From NCBI GenBank assembly GCA_944381555.1, contig CALWLL010000056.1, positions 1 to 64,000 of the forward strand: DNA of 64,000 bases, written 5' to 3'. Both the position numbers and the translations under genes were made by a program. Below the pieces are notes generated by a model. That model had not been told where the DNA came from and made no database searches. It saw only the letters and a list, made by a program, of their open reading frames with translations. The DNA is from an uncultured Agathobacter sp. (GTDB lineage: Bacteria > Bacillota > Clostridia > Lachnospirales > Lachnospiraceae). Below are positions 9,384-19,921 of the stretch, in pieces; position 1 is the first letter of the stretch, and the number at the start of each line of letters is the position of its first letter.

Positions 9384-9422
9384 AGTCACTCTCCTCTTTT
9401 TTCTGCTGTCCGGAAAACACTT

Positions 9423-10112
9423 TTACATCTTCCTGTTTTCATAAAAACTATAATATTTATTGTCTCCAATAATAATATGATCTACCAATTCCAATTCTAA
9501 AAGCTGCGCACCCTTTTTTATCCGTAAAGTGATACGGATGTCATCTTCACTTGGCGTCGGGTCTCCGCTTGGGTGATTATGAATCAAAACAAACAGCACT
9601 GCATTATAATCCATCGCATGTCTGAAAATGTCCCTGGGTGATACATAGGCGTAATTCACACTGCCTTTTGATATCATGACATCTCCAAGGAATTTGCACT
9701 TTGCATCAAAAAAAGCTGCTGTTAATACTTCTTCTTTGCGGTGACGTAATTGCTCCATATAATAATCTGCGATGGAGTCAGGCTTGTCCATTCGAAAATC
9801 ATAGCCGCTTTGTGTGCGTGCAATCCTTCTTGATAATTCTGCGACCGCTTTTAACTGAATTGCTTTTACCCTTCCAATGCCGGAAAATTTTAGCAGATCA
9901 TGATAAGATAAATCATATAGATTCAGCAAATTATTATGATTCCCCTGCAAAATCCTCCTCGCAATATCCAGTGAATTTTCTTTTGCGGTACCAGTCTTTA
10001 GTATTATAGCGACCAGCTCCGCATCAGATAAATGCTCCTCTCCGCATTTTAGGAATTTCTCATACGGCCGTTCTGATTCCGGTAGATTTTTCATTGTAAG
10101 ATGTTCTGACAT
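9423..10112 (-). CDS. radC: RadC-family JAB/JAMM-domain protein
   Basis: A conserved protein of unclear function once linked to DNA repair. Residues 1-90 form the helix-hairpin-helix-like N-terminal half (FSGIGRVKA), and the C-terminal JAB domain carries the complete metalloprotease-type motif HxHPSGxxxPSxxD (His178, His180, Asp191). The start is the ATG at 10112 with AAAGGA upstream; the frame reaches 10148 but without a ribosome site. radC directly upstream of mreB is a common arrangement in Gram-positive bacteria, and the 39-base gap suggests co-transcription. The zinc site looks intact, but a substrate cannot be inferred. Confidence 0.92.
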   Translation of the reverse strand: MSEHLTMKNLPESERPYEKFLKCGEEHLSDAELVAIILKTGTAKENSLDIARRILQGNHNNLLNLYDLSYHDLLKFSGIGRVKAIQLKAVAELSRRIARTQSGYDFRMDKPDSIADYYMEQLRHRKEEVLTAAFFDAKCKFLGDVMISKGSVNYAYVSPRDIFRHAMDYNAVLFVLIHNHPSGDPTPSEDDIRITLRIKKGAQLLELELVDHIIIGDNKYYSFYENRKM

Positions 10113-10174
10113 ATTTTCCTTTCCATTCTCCCGAATCGCATATGTCATAAAACATAAACATCAATCATTTAATT

Positions 10175-11473
10175 TTAGCATAATTCATCTAACTTAACAA
10201 GTTTCCGCTCATAAAGTTTCTGTAAACTCATAAGAATACCTGTTTTTGCATGATACCAGGTCAATCCACCCTGAAAATATACTGCATATGGCTCTTTTAT
10301 AGGACCATCCGCAGACAGCTCAATGGAAGACCCCTGCACAAACGCGCCTGCCGCCATTATCACGTCGCTGTCATATCCTGGCATCGCCCATCCTTCCGGT
10401 ATCACATAGCTGTCAACCGGAGCCGCAGCCTGAATACCCTCGCAGAAGGCACACATTGCTTCTTTATTGCCAAATTCTACAGCCTGAATAATATCATGGC
10501 GTGACTGCGTACTGTTTGGAACTACTTTAAAACCGAGTTTTTCATAGATATTGGCTGCAAAGACTGCTCCCTTTAAAGCGCCTGCCGTGACAGTTGGCGC
10601 AAGGAAAAAGCCCTGATAAAAGGATTGCATAATGCCTAAGGATGCTCCAACCTCTTTTCCAAGTCCCGGTGAGGTAAGCCGGTAAGCTGCATTTTCAATA
10701 CATTCCTTCTTTCCGCAGATATAGCCTCCAATCGGTGCAAGTCCGCCGCCCGGATTCTTAATCAACGAGCCAACTATCATGTCAGCCCCAACCTCTAACG
10801 GTTCCTTTTCTTCTACAAATTCCCCATAACAGTTGTCAACCATACAGATAACGTCCGGTTTTATATTCTTAATAAAAGAAATCAGTTCACCGATTCTGTC
10901 TACGGAAAGCGTCGGACGTGTTGCATAGCCTTTTGAACGCTGGATGGTTACTAATTTCGTTCTTTCATTTATCACATTTTGAATGCCATCCCAGTCAAAC
11001 CCTCCATCTGCAAGCAGGTCAACCTGTGCATAAGTAATGTTGTATTCTGCAAGAGAGCCTCTGGATGGACGAATGCCAATGACCTCTTCTAAGGTATCAT
11101 AGGGTTTTCCTACCGGGGATAATAGCTCATCGCCAGGCCTTAAATTGGACAAAAGCGCTAAAGCCAATGCATGGGTTCCACAGGTAATCTGCGGACGGAC
11201 CAGTGCATCTTCCCCTTTAAAGGTATCTGCATAAACCTTCTCTAAGGTATCACGCCCCAAATCATTATATCCGTATCCGGAGGACTGGTTAAAGCATTCT
11301 GCGCTTACCCTGTTCTTCTGCATAGCGCAAAGCACCTTTAACTGATTTGCCTCCGCAATTGCATCAATCTTTTCAAATCTGGATTTTAACCCGTTTTCTA
11401 TCTTTTCACCAAAAACAATGACCTCCTCCGATAGTCCAAGCTGTTTGTACTGTTCCAACAAAAACTGATTCAT
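10175..11473 (-). CDS. PLP-dependent lyase of the methionine gamma-lyase / aluminium-resistance family (YnbB-like)
   Basis: A fold-type I PLP enzyme of 432 residues. The Schiff-base lysine is probably Lys239 in SLIKNPGGGLAP, and the preceding MVDNCYGEF segment supplies the aspartate for the cofactor ring nitrogen. The family is annotated as cystathionine lyase- or methionine gamma-lyase-like and as aluminium resistance, but its physiological reaction is not settled. It lies nine bases after the miaA stop, in the position the YnbB family takes beside miaA in Firmicutes, and is probably co-transcribed with mutSL and miaA. Confidence 0.85.
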   Translation of the reverse strand: MNQFLLEQYKQLGLSEEVIVFGEKIENGLKSRFEKIDAIAEANQLKVLCAMQKNRVSAECFNQSSGYGYNDLGRDTLEKVYADTFKGEDALVRPQITCGTHALALALLSNLRPGDELLSPVGKPYDTLEEVIGIRPSRGSLAEYNITYAQVDLLADGGFDWDGIQNVINERTKLVTIQRSKGYATRPTLSVDRIGELISFIKNIKPDVICMVDNCYGEFVEEKEPLEVGADMIVGSLIKNPGGGLAPIGGYICGKKECIENAAYRLTSPGLGKEVGASLGIMQSFYQGFFLAPTVTAGALKGAVFAANIYEKLGFKVVPNSTQSRHDIIQAVEFGNKEAMCAFCEGIQAAAPVDSYVIPEGWAMPGYDSDVIMAAGAFVQGSSIELSADGPIKEPYAVYFQGGLTWYHAKTGILMSLQKLYERKLVKLDELC

Positions 11474-11482
11474 AATTCAACG

Positions 11483-12436
11483 TTACTCCTTAAGTATTCC
11501 TTTTGCATTTAAAATGCGGCACATATCCTCTAATACCGCAGCTTCATCATACTTGTAAGCGGCTTTATCCAGCCATAAGACATCACGCTCCCTGCGGAAC
11601 CAGGTAAGCTGGCGTTTTGCAAAATGTCTTGTTTCCCGCTTAATAATATAGACAGCCTCTTCCAGAGAACACTTCCCATCCAGATAGTCTAAAATCTCCT
11701 TATACCCTAAGCCCTGCATGGATACCATACCGCGATGAAACCCCATAGCTTTTAATTTCTGAACCTCGGATAAGAGTCCCTGCTCCATCATAATATCGAC
11801 ACGCTTATCAATACGTTTGTAGAGATTTGCTCTGTCATCCGTAAGGACAAAATAAGCAAAATTATAGGGAGAGTCCTTCTTTTGCTCTGCCTCATTATGC
11901 TCAGAAATCGGTTTTCCTGTCAGCTTATAAAATTCCAAAGCGCGAATAACGCGTTTTACATTATTGGCATGGATTTTCTCTGCTGATACGGGATCGATTT
12001 CCTGTAAACGGGCATGTAATGCTTCGTTTCCATGCTCTTTTGCGAAGCGTTCCAGCTCATTTCGATACGCTTCATTACAATCCTGATTGTCAAAGTCTAT
12101 ATCATACAAAAGCGCCTGAATATAAAAGCCCGTTCCTCCCACAATGATTGGAATCCTGCCGCTTGCATAGATTTCATTTAAGGCAGATTTTGCCATCTGC
12201 TGAAAACGGACAATATTAAATTCCTCCGATGGCTCTAGTTCATCTATCAGATAATGCTTTATGCCACCCATTTCTTCCGGCATGATTTTTGCAGAGCCGA
12301 TGTCCATGTATTTATATACCTGCATGGAGTCCGCAGAGATGATTGCACCGTTTACTCTCTTTGCAAGCGCAATCGACAATGCAGTTTTTCCCACAGCCGT
12401 TGGCCCGGATAAAATAATCATTGGCTTTTTTCTCAT
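11483..12436 (-). CDS. miaA: tRNA dimethylallyltransferase
   Basis: Transfers a dimethylallyl group to N6 of A37 in tRNAs that read codons beginning with U. The P-loop-like GPTAVGKT at residues 11-18, the ISADSMQVYKYMDIGSAK substrate segment, the VGGTGFYIQALLYDIDF block and the C-terminal RETRHFAKRQLTWFRR tRNA-contact segment are all present. The 317-residue length is normal. Its ATG shares one base with the mutL stop (TGATG), a strong sign of coupled translation. Confidence 0.95.
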   Translation of the reverse strand: MRKKPMIILSGPTAVGKTALSIALAKRVNGAIISADSMQVYKYMDIGSAKIMPEEMGGIKHYLIDELEPSEEFNIVRFQQMAKSALNEIYASGRIPIIVGGTGFYIQALLYDIDFDNQDCNEAYRNELERFAKEHGNEALHARLQEIDPVSAEKIHANNVKRVIRALEFYKLTGKPISEHNEAEQKKDSPYNFAYFVLTDDRANLYKRIDKRVDIMMEQGLLSEVQKLKAMGFHRGMVSMQGLGYKEILDYLDGKCSLEEAVYIIKRETRHFAKRQLTWFRRERDVLWLDKAAYKYDEAAVLEDMCRILNAKGILKE

Positions 12437-14328
12437 CAGATAATCCTCTTAAATTTTTTCTCAATCTCGTATTTTGTCATAGAAATAATGGTCGGTCTTC
12501 CGTGTGGACAGTTATACGGATTTTCCAATGTCAAAAGCTCCGTTACAAGCGCATCAAACTCGCTGTAGCTTAAGGTCTGATTTCCTTTCACGGCAGCTTT
12601 ACAAGACATGGAAGCGACTTTTTCCAGTATCAGTTCGGGTGTTTCCCTGCCGGAAAGGTTCGAAAAATCATCCAGCATCTCAATAAACAATTCTTTCATA
12701 TCCATATGGAATAAATTATCCGGAATCGCGCTTATCATATATTCCTTTCCGCCAAAACTTTCCACGACATATCCCATTCGCTCAATCTGTTCTCTGTATT
12801 TTTCCAGCATCAGAATCTCAGCAGCGTCCAGACTTAGGATAATTGGAGGGCTGATTGCCTGAGACGTAAACTCCTTCTCTTTTAAACCTGCCATCGTACG
12901 CTCGTATAATACCTTCTCATGCGCTGCATGCTGGTCAATGATAAACAGTTTATCCTCAAATTCAACCAGCCAGTACGTTTTAAAAAGCTGCCCTATGATA
13001 CGATGCTTTTTCTTCGCATCCTGTGTAAGAAATTCACTGCTTAGGGATTCTAAGGTAATATTTTCATAAACCGGATGTTCTGCCATTTCTTTCTCATTGG
13101 AAACCGCAGCAGTTCCGGAGCCAAAAGCACGTTCCCGAATGGCGTTTGCAGCGGAATCAGAGTTTTTATTTTCATGAAAATATTCTGGATATTTTACTTC
13201 ATAAGGGCTGTCCCTTCGAACTGCATCACGGACTTCATTCAATCGGCGTTTTTCAAAAGGTTCCGGAATCGCTTCCTTATATTCGCGCACAATTGCGGCA
13301 GACTTCTTTTCTTCCGCTACGGGTACTTCCGGAATCATCTCTGTGTGTGTGAGCACTTCATATAAACCATCACAAAGCATCTGATATACTTGGATATTGT
13401 TATCAAACCGCAGTTCCATTTTGGTGGGGTGTACGTTTACATCAAGACTTTCCTTTCTGAATTCAAAGTAAAGTACGCAGAATGGATACTGGTGCTGCAT
13501 CAGAAAACTCTTATATGCTTCTTCGATAGCTTTTGAAAGTAAACTGCTTTTTATGTAACGGCCGTTTATAAAATAAATTTCATAATTTCGGTTTCCTCGT
13601 GTAATGACAGGCTTTCCGATGTACCCGGTTACAGAAAACAGTTCGTTTTCCAGATTTACGGGAATCAGCGAGGCAGAAATATCCCTGCCGAATACATGAT
13701 AAATCAAATCCTTTACATTTCCGTTTCCGGAGGTATGCAGCTTCGTCTGGTTATTCTGGATAAACTTAAAGGAAATATCTGGATGAGAAAGCGCCAGTTT
13801 CTCTGCCATGTCTGCAATATAAGCCCCTTCTGTCTGCGCAGATTTTAAAAACTTCTTACGCGCCGGCGTATTATAAAATAAGTCCTTAACCAAAAACGTT
13901 GTTCCGTCAGGTGCGCCGATTTCTTCTAGGGAAACCTCTTTTGAACCTTCAATCAGATAACGGACTCCCGTAAGGGAATCCGGTGTTTTGGTAATCAGTT
14001 CTACACGGGAGACCGCTGCAATGCTTGACAAAGCCTCCCCCCTAAAACCAAGCGAGGCAACGCATAGAAGATCCTCTACACTACGGATTTTGCTGGTAGA
14101 ATGGCGTAAAAAAGCTAGTGGAACCTCTGCTTTTTCAATTCCGCATCCGTTATCGGAAATACGGATAAGGCTGATTCCGCCATCTTTAATCTCAATGGTA
14201 ATTGCAGTTGCTTTTGCATCAATCGCATTCTCTACTAGTTCCTTTACAACAGAGCTTGGTCTTTCCACCACCTCTCCTGCCGCAATCTTATCAATGGTAT
14301 CCTGATTTAATAGGGCAATTTTTGACAT
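12436..14328 (-). CDS. mutL: DNA mismatch repair endonuclease MutL
   Basis: The GHKL ATPase links MutS mismatch recognition to strand incision. N-terminal motifs are ELVENAIDAKAT, DNGCGI and FRGEALSSI; the linker is at about 340-430. The C-terminal domain has the endonuclease motif DQHAAHEKVLYE (canonically DQHAxxER, here EK), the CKAAVKG segment and the CPHGRP metal-site motif, so this is the nicking type of MutL found in bacteria without MutH. Length is 630 residues. It follows mutS by 13 bases and overlaps miaA by one base. Confidence 0.95.
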   Translation of the reverse strand: MSKIALLNQDTIDKIAAGEVVERPSSVVKELVENAIDAKATAITIEIKDGGISLIRISDNGCGIEKAEVPLAFLRHSTSKIRSVEDLLCVASLGFRGEALSSIAAVSRVELITKTPDSLTGVRYLIEGSKEVSLEEIGAPDGTTFLVKDLFYNTPARKKFLKSAQTEGAYIADMAEKLALSHPDISFKFIQNNQTKLHTSGNGNVKDLIYHVFGRDISASLIPVNLENELFSVTGYIGKPVITRGNRNYEIYFINGRYIKSSLLSKAIEEAYKSFLMQHQYPFCVLYFEFRKESLDVNVHPTKMELRFDNNIQVYQMLCDGLYEVLTHTEMIPEVPVAEEKKSAAIVREYKEAIPEPFEKRRLNEVRDAVRRDSPYEVKYPEYFHENKNSDSAANAIRERAFGSGTAAVSNEKEMAEHPVYENITLESLSSEFLTQDAKKKHRIIGQLFKTYWLVEFEDKLFIIDQHAAHEKVLYERTMAGLKEKEFTSQAISPPIILSLDAAEILMLEKYREQIERMGYVVESFGGKEYMISAIPDNLFHMDMKELFIEMLDDFSNLSGRETPELILEKVASMSCKAAVKGNQTLSYSEFDALVTELLTLENPYNCPHGRPTIISMTKYEIEKKFKRII

Positions 14329-14341
14329 ATCTGTAACCTTT

Positions 14342-16990
14342 CTACCAACGGTTTTTCACTTTATTCTGCAATTCATAGAGCTTGTTAAGTGCGTCTAATG
14401 GCGTCATGTTTCCAATATCCACATTTTTAAGCTCCTCAATAATCGAATCATCACTAATCGTATCAAATAAGGACATCTGTGATAAATCCACTTCATCCAG
14501 ATGTTCTTTTTTCTTCTTTTTCGATGCATTGTCCACAGAAATATTACGGACAATCTCTGTAATATCGTTTGCAATCAATTCATTTACAATTTCTTTGGCT
14601 CTCTCAATAACGCTGTCCGGTAATCCGGCAAGTTTTGCCACCTGAATACCATAACTCTTATCCGCACCGCCTTTTATAATCTTTCGCAGGAAAACAATGT
14701 CATCGCCTTTTTCTTTTACCGCAATGCAATAATTGTTTACTCCGTTTAATTTGCCCTCTAACTCCGTTAATTCATGGTAGTGGGTTGCAAACAGGGTCTT
14801 TGCACCAATAAGTTTCGTGTTGCTGATATGCTCCACGACAGCCCATGCAATGCTCAAACCATCAAACGTACTCGTCCCTCTGCCAATTTCATCTAAAATC
14901 AAAAGGGAATTGGATGTGGCGTTACGCAGGATGTTTGCCACCTCGTTCATTTCCACCATAAAGGTACTCTGGCCGGATGCAAGGTCATCCGATGCACCCA
15001 CACGCGTAAAAATACGATCCACAATCCCAATATTTGCCGAAGATGCAGGCACAAAGCTTCCAATCTGCGCCATTAGTACAATAAGTGCCGTCTGGCGCAT
15101 ATAAGTAGACTTACCTGCCATGTTCGGTCCTGTAATAATTGCAATACGGTTGTTGTGGTTGTCCAGATAGGTGTCATTATCAATGAATAAATCATTGGTA
15201 ATCATCTGCTCAACAACAGGATGTCTTCCGTTTTTAATATCTAAGATTCCGCTTTCGTTAATCCTTGGTTTGCAGTAATTGTTACGGCTTGCCACAAGCG
15301 CTAAGGATGCAAAAACATCAATCTGCGCGATTACTTTTGCAGTTTTTTGGATTCTTGCCACATTTTCTCCAATATGATCCCTTATTGCTTTAAAGAGTTC
15401 ATATTCCAAAGAAGTAAGGCGTTCCTCCGAGCCTAAAATGGTATCCTCTAACTCTTTTAATTCCGGGGTGATATAACGCTCCGCACCGGTAAGGGTCTGT
15501 TTACGGATATAATAATCCGGAACCATATCTTTAAAAGAATTGGTTACTTCCAGATAATACCCAAATACCTTGTTATATTTGATACGCAGATTTTTGATTC
15601 CGGTTTTTTCTCTTTCCTGTGCTTCTAACTGTGCCAGCCATGTCTTTCCTTCTGTCTTGGCAAGGCGCAGGCGGTCGACCTCTTCATGATAGCCATCCCG
15701 GATAATATCTCCGTCCCGCATGGAAATCGGCGGTTCTTCCTGTATGGATTTGCATAAAAGGTCATATAGATCACGCAGATCATCAAAGTTATCCCGGATT
15801 TCATTTACCAAATCCCCCGATAAATCGCCTAACAGCATAAAAATCGCGGGAAGCATCTGAAGAGAATTGCGAAAAGCGATCAAATCTCTCGGATTGGCAG
15901 TCTGATAGGTAATTCTCGTAATCAGACGCTCTAAATCGTAAATAGGATTGAGATATTCGCGCAGCTCTTCCCGGGTAATTTCATTCTCATTTAAAACAGT
16001 AATAAAATCCTGACGTTTTATAATCTCGGATTTATCAATTAAAGGCTGTTCAACATAGGAACGAAGCAGACGCGCACCCATTGCGGTTTTGGTTTTATCG
16101 AGTACCCACAATAAAGAGCCTCGTTTCTGTTTTTCACGCAGAGTTTCCACCAATTCCAGATTCCGACGGGAAGAACTGTCAATAACCATATATTTTCCGA
16201 TGGAATACGGATGAATGCTTAAGATGTTGCCAAGTGAATTTTTCTGCGTTTCATATAAGTACTTTAACAATGCACCGGAGGATAATACTCCGTTGTCGTA
16301 ATCCTGTAGCCCAAGTCCTTCTAAGGTATGGATTTTAAAATGAGAAAGCAGCGTTTCTTTTGCAAGCTCATCTCCAAAATACCATGCGTCCAGCGCGGTA
16401 ACTGCAATGCCTAGCCGTTCCCGCATATCCGAAACATCCACGCCGCTCATGTAGAAAGCCTCGTTGCAGACAATCTCGGAAGGAGAGAACTTATTTAGCT
16501 CATCTAATAATTTCTGCTCGCAGTCTACCTCCGTCACAAAAAAGTCTCCTGTCGTAACATCTGCAATGGAAATCCCATACTTGTCTACACTATAAACAAT
16601 ACACATAATGTAATTGTTTTTGGTTTCGTCTAAGGAATACATATCGATATTCGTACCGGGTGTTACAATTCGTATAACCTCACGTTTTACCATTCCCTTT
16701 GCGGTTTTCGGGTCTTCTACCTGTTCACAGATGGCTACCTTATAGCCCTTTTGTACAAGCCTGTTTAAATATGTATCAACAGCATGAAAAGGTACGCCGC
16801 ACATTGGCGCACGTTCTTCCATACCGCAGCTTTTCCCTGTTAAAGTTAATTCCAATTCTTTTGATACAATTTTTGCATCTTCAAAAAACATCTCGTAGAA
16901 ATCGCCAAGTCTGTAGAATAAAATACAGCCCGGATATTCTTCTTTTGTTTTTAGATAATGCTGCATCATTGGTGATAGTTGTTCTGCCAC
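14342..16990 (-). CDS. mutS: DNA mismatch repair protein MutS
   Basis: Recognises mismatches and small loops as a dimeric ABC-type ATPase clamp. The mismatch-probing F-x-E lies in the LGDFYEMFFEDA block near residue 32; the lever and clamp regions follow, and the ATPase domain has GPNMAGKST (Walker A), a LILDEIGRGTSTFDG Walker B/signature region and ATHYHEL. The 882-residue length is typical. Translation starts at the GTG at 16990, with AAAGGA nine bases upstream. It heads the mutS-mutL-miaA run and follows the flavoprotein gene by 15 bases. Confidence 0.96.
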   Translation of the reverse strand: MAEQLSPMMQHYLKTKEEYPGCILFYRLGDFYEMFFEDAKIVSKELELTLTGKSCGMEERAPMCGVPFHAVDTYLNRLVQKGYKVAICEQVEDPKTAKGMVKREVIRIVTPGTNIDMYSLDETKNNYIMCIVYSVDKYGISIADVTTGDFFVTEVDCEQKLLDELNKFSPSEIVCNEAFYMSGVDVSDMRERLGIAVTALDAWYFGDELAKETLLSHFKIHTLEGLGLQDYDNGVLSSGALLKYLYETQKNSLGNILSIHPYSIGKYMVIDSSSRRNLELVETLREKQKRGSLLWVLDKTKTAMGARLLRSYVEQPLIDKSEIIKRQDFITVLNENEITREELREYLNPIYDLERLITRITYQTANPRDLIAFRNSLQMLPAIFMLLGDLSGDLVNEIRDNFDDLRDLYDLLCKSIQEEPPISMRDGDIIRDGYHEEVDRLRLAKTEGKTWLAQLEAQEREKTGIKNLRIKYNKVFGYYLEVTNSFKDMVPDYYIRKQTLTGAERYITPELKELEDTILGSEERLTSLEYELFKAIRDHIGENVARIQKTAKVIAQIDVFASLALVASRNNYCKPRINESGILDIKNGRHPVVEQMITNDLFIDNDTYLDNHNNRIAIITGPNMAGKSTYMRQTALIVLMAQIGSFVPASSANIGIVDRIFTRVGASDDLASGQSTFMVEMNEVANILRNATSNSLLILDEIGRGTSTFDGLSIAWAVVEHISNTKLIGAKTLFATHYHELTELEGKLNGVNNYCIAVKEKGDDIVFLRKIIKGGADKSYGIQVAKLAGLPDSVIERAKEIVNELIANDITEIVRNISVDNASKKKKKEHLDEVDLSQMSLFDTISDDSIIEELKNVDIGNMTPLDALNKLYELQNKVKNRW

Positions 16991-17005
16991 GTATGTTAAT
17001 CCTTT

Positions 17006-18589
17006 CTAGTTCGGTTTGTATTTTCGTATAATCGCTTCCGCAGCACGGATGCCATCCATAGCGGCAGAAGTAATCCCACCGGCGTATCCTGCGCCTTCTC
17101 CGCATGGATAGATTCCTTTTATTATGCTTTCAAATTCTTCATTGCGCAGAATACGAAGCGGAGAAGACGTCCGGCTTTCGATTCCGGACAAAATGGCGTC
17201 TTTTCTGTCAAATCCCGGAATAATATTGGCAAAATGCTCTATTCCATGCATGAAACTTTCTTCCACGTCAGGACTTAGTAATCCGCGCAAATTGGAAAAT
17301 GCCGTATTTCCTTTGGTATTTGAAGAGAAATCTCCATATCCGCAGGATGGTTTGTTTATACAATAATCTCCATATAACTGCTGTGGAATCCTGCCGTCTG
17401 CTAACCGATAAGCCTTGCTTTCCAATTCCTGCTGGAAACGCATCCCTGCTAAGGGGTCTGTTCCATTGAAGTCTTTCGTATTTACCGAAACAATGATCGC
17501 GCTGTTTGCAGTAGTGGAATTTCTTGCAGAATAGCTCATGCCATTTACGACAAGCCGTTTTTCTTCCGATGAAGAATCCACGACATATCCGCCGGGACAC
17601 ATACAGAAGGAATAAACGCCTCTTCCATTCGGGAAATTAGCAGTAACCTTGTATGGCGCCGCCGGCAACGGCATTTCCTGTCTGCCATACAATACATCAT
17701 TTATCATTGCCTGCGGATGTTCCACGCGAAAACCTACGGCAAAATTCTTTACCTCCATAGGAATATGAAGATTATACAATGTTTGGAAGGTATCACGGGC
17801 ACTATGCCCTAATGCTAATACAACCACAGACGCCATAAATCGGTTATTATTGCAGATAACTTCTTTTATTCTGCCTTCTTCGATCACAAAATCTGTTGCA
17901 CAGGTTTCAAAATAAATCTGTGCGCCTGTTTCCAGAAGAAATTTACGCATATTGGCGATTACCTGACATAAAATATCTGTGCCGATATGAGGCTTGTTTT
18001 CATACAAAATCCGCTCAGGCGCGCCAAAACGAACAAAGGTTTCTAAAACAAACTGATTGCGGTTTGCCGGATCTTTGACCATCGTATTTAACTTTCCATC
18101 GGAAAATGTTCCGGCTCCGCCTTCTCCAAACTGCACATTTGATGCAGTATTTAAAACACCTGTTTCCCAAAAACGAACAACATCCTTTGTACGTTCCTCA
18201 ACGGATTTTCCACGCTCGATGATAATGGGATGATATCCTGCCTCAGCTAATACATAAGCGGCAAAAAGGCCTGCCGGTCCCGCTCCGATAATAAGAGGCG
18301 GATATAATAGCTTCGCCTCTCCTGACTGCGGATATACATAGGGCTTTGGATTTACAATGGAAATGGATGCATTTTTTGCCCTCTTTACGATTGTATGTTC
18401 ATTTTTGCAGGATACCTGACAGGAATATACAAGAAAAAGATTTGGTTTCTTTCTGGCATCTATGGATTTTTTCACAATTCGATATGTAAATTTATCGTTT
18501 TGGGAAAGTTTTAATGTTTTTCTAATCTTATTTTCTAAAGCTGCCTTTGTATGCATATAAGGCAGCTTTATTTGTGTAATCTGAATCAT
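17006..18589 (-). CDS. FAD-dependent oxidoreductase of unknown substrate (COG2509-like)
   Basis: A 527-residue flavoprotein. An N-terminal domain of about 95 residues of unclear role precedes a Rossmann FAD site (GAGPAGLFAAYVLAE at about 102-116), an NVQFGEGGAGTFSDGKL loop, a VVLALGHSARDT second strand and a C-terminal GEGAGYAGGITSAAMDG FAD-closing motif. This architecture matches widely conserved uncharacterised FAD-dependent dehydrogenases; no reaction can be assigned. It sits upstream of mutS and 21 bases after another flavoprotein gene. Function beyond FAD binding is unknown. Confidence 0.85.
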   Translation of the reverse strand: MIQITQIKLPYMHTKAALENKIRKTLKLSQNDKFTYRIVKKSIDARKKPNLFLVYSCQVSCKNEHTIVKRAKNASISIVNPKPYVYPQSGEAKLLYPPLIIGAGPAGLFAAYVLAEAGYHPIIIERGKSVEERTKDVVRFWETGVLNTASNVQFGEGGAGTFSDGKLNTMVKDPANRNQFVLETFVRFGAPERILYENKPHIGTDILCQVIANMRKFLLETGAQIYFETCATDFVIEEGRIKEVICNNNRFMASVVVLALGHSARDTFQTLYNLHIPMEVKNFAVGFRVEHPQAMINDVLYGRQEMPLPAAPYKVTANFPNGRGVYSFCMCPGGYVVDSSSEEKRLVVNGMSYSARNSTTANSAIIVSVNTKDFNGTDPLAGMRFQQELESKAYRLADGRIPQQLYGDYCINKPSCGYGDFSSNTKGNTAFSNLRGLLSPDVEESFMHGIEHFANIIPGFDRKDAILSGIESRTSSPLRILRNEEFESIIKGIYPCGEGAGYAGGITSAAMDGIRAAEAIIRKYKPN

Positions 18590-18610
18590 AATCTCCTCTC
18601 TTATAAAGAG

Positions 18611-19849
18611 TTAATCACGGCTGGCGGCATCTCCTGCGATAAACCCTGTTGCCCAGGCAAAATGCAGATTGTACCCTCCGCATATGCCGTCTGCATCGAT
18701 AAGCTCTCCTGCAAAATGGATATTCTTTGCAAATCTTGATTCCAGCGTATCCATATAAAGCTCAGATACCGGAATTCCGCCTGCACATACCTGCGCAAAT
18801 TCATAGTCGCGATATTTTGTTACAGTAACCTTAAATTCCAACAGGCATTCTGCAAGACGCTTTAGTTCTTTATCGGATAAAGAACCGGCAAAAATGTTTT
18901 TATCAATATGCAGCTTATCTAATATCATATCTGACAGCTTTTGATGGATGAGGCCGTTCAGCAATACCTCAAGTGAATTTTCAGCGCAAAGCTCCCTGCG
19001 GAAGCTTAGTTCCTGTAAAAGACGAGCTTTGTCAAAATCCGGCAGCAAACTCACTCCAATCTGGACATCTGCCTTCTGATATAATCCCTCTGACAAATAC
19101 CGGCTGATCTGAAACACCGGAATACCGGACAGACCATACTCTGTAAACTGGATTTCCCCTGTATCCTGTGCAGCCATTTTATTATGAATATAAGCGGTTA
19201 CTGTTCCATGTGCACGAACGCCTGCCGTCTTTTTAAAAGGAATCCCCTTGCAATAAAAGCCGCAAAGAGCAGGTAAAACAGGTTCAAAATGATGTCCAAG
19301 GTTTTGAATTACTTCAAATAAGCTTCCGTCGCTTCCAAGCTTAGGCGCAGCCAGAAGTCCTGTTGCAATCACAACTTTTTTTGCATCGTACTGCCCTCTA
19401 TCTGTTATTACAGATACTCCCATTTGATTGGAAGCAATGGAAAGAACCTTTATTTCATAAGAAATCGTTACGTTTAAACGATGGAGTTCGTTGGTTAAGG
19501 CAGCAACTACGGAAGCAGCCTGCTCACTGTTTGGATAGTAATATCCGTTTTTTTCCTTTGGATATATTCCGATAGAATAAAAGAAATCCAGGCAATCCTG
19601 CACGGAAAAGGACTGTATTATCCGTTCCACAAATGCAGGCTCTCCATGAAAACAGGAAGCATTCATCCGCTTATTTGTAAAATTGCATTTGCCGTTTCCG
19701 GTGGCAAGAAGTTTCTTTCCCGCTCTATCGAGCTTTTCCAGAACCAGTACTCTTCTTTTCGCTCTTCCGGCAGTAATTGCTGCCATCATGCCTGACGCTC
19801 CCGCCCCGATTATGATGACATCCCACTGTCTTTTTTCATTTTTGCCCAT
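18611..19849 (-). CDS. HI0933/BaiN-type flavoprotein (NAD(P)/FAD-dependent oxidoreductase)
   Basis: A 412-residue flavoenzyme with an N-terminal FAD motif GAGASGMMAA, the family signature KKLLATGNGKCNFTN at about 47-61, a KVVIATGLLAAPKLGSDG segment and a C-terminal GICGGYNLHFAWATG block. These are hallmarks of the HI0933/YhiN family. BaiN, a family member, acts in bile-acid 7-dehydroxylation in some clostridia, but most members have no proven reaction and bile acid activity should not be assumed. It is the first of two tandem flavoprotein genes upstream of mutS. Confidence 0.88.
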   Translation of the reverse strand: MGKNEKRQWDVIIIGAGASGMMAAITAGRAKRRVLVLEKLDRAGKKLLATGNGKCNFTNKRMNASCFHGEPAFVERIIQSFSVQDCLDFFYSIGIYPKEKNGYYYPNSEQAASVVAALTNELHRLNVTISYEIKVLSIASNQMGVSVITDRGQYDAKKVVIATGLLAAPKLGSDGSLFEVIQNLGHHFEPVLPALCGFYCKGIPFKKTAGVRAHGTVTAYIHNKMAAQDTGEIQFTEYGLSGIPVFQISRYLSEGLYQKADVQIGVSLLPDFDKARLLQELSFRRELCAENSLEVLLNGLIHQKLSDMILDKLHIDKNIFAGSLSDKELKRLAECLLEFKVTVTKYRDYEFAQVCAGGIPVSELYMDTLESRFAKNIHFAGELIDADGICGGYNLHFAWATGFIAGDAASRD

Positions 19850-19921
19850 AAATCACCAACTTAATATTTTCATAATAAATCAGTGTAATTTTATCATATG
19901 AATTTGAAACATTCAACCAAA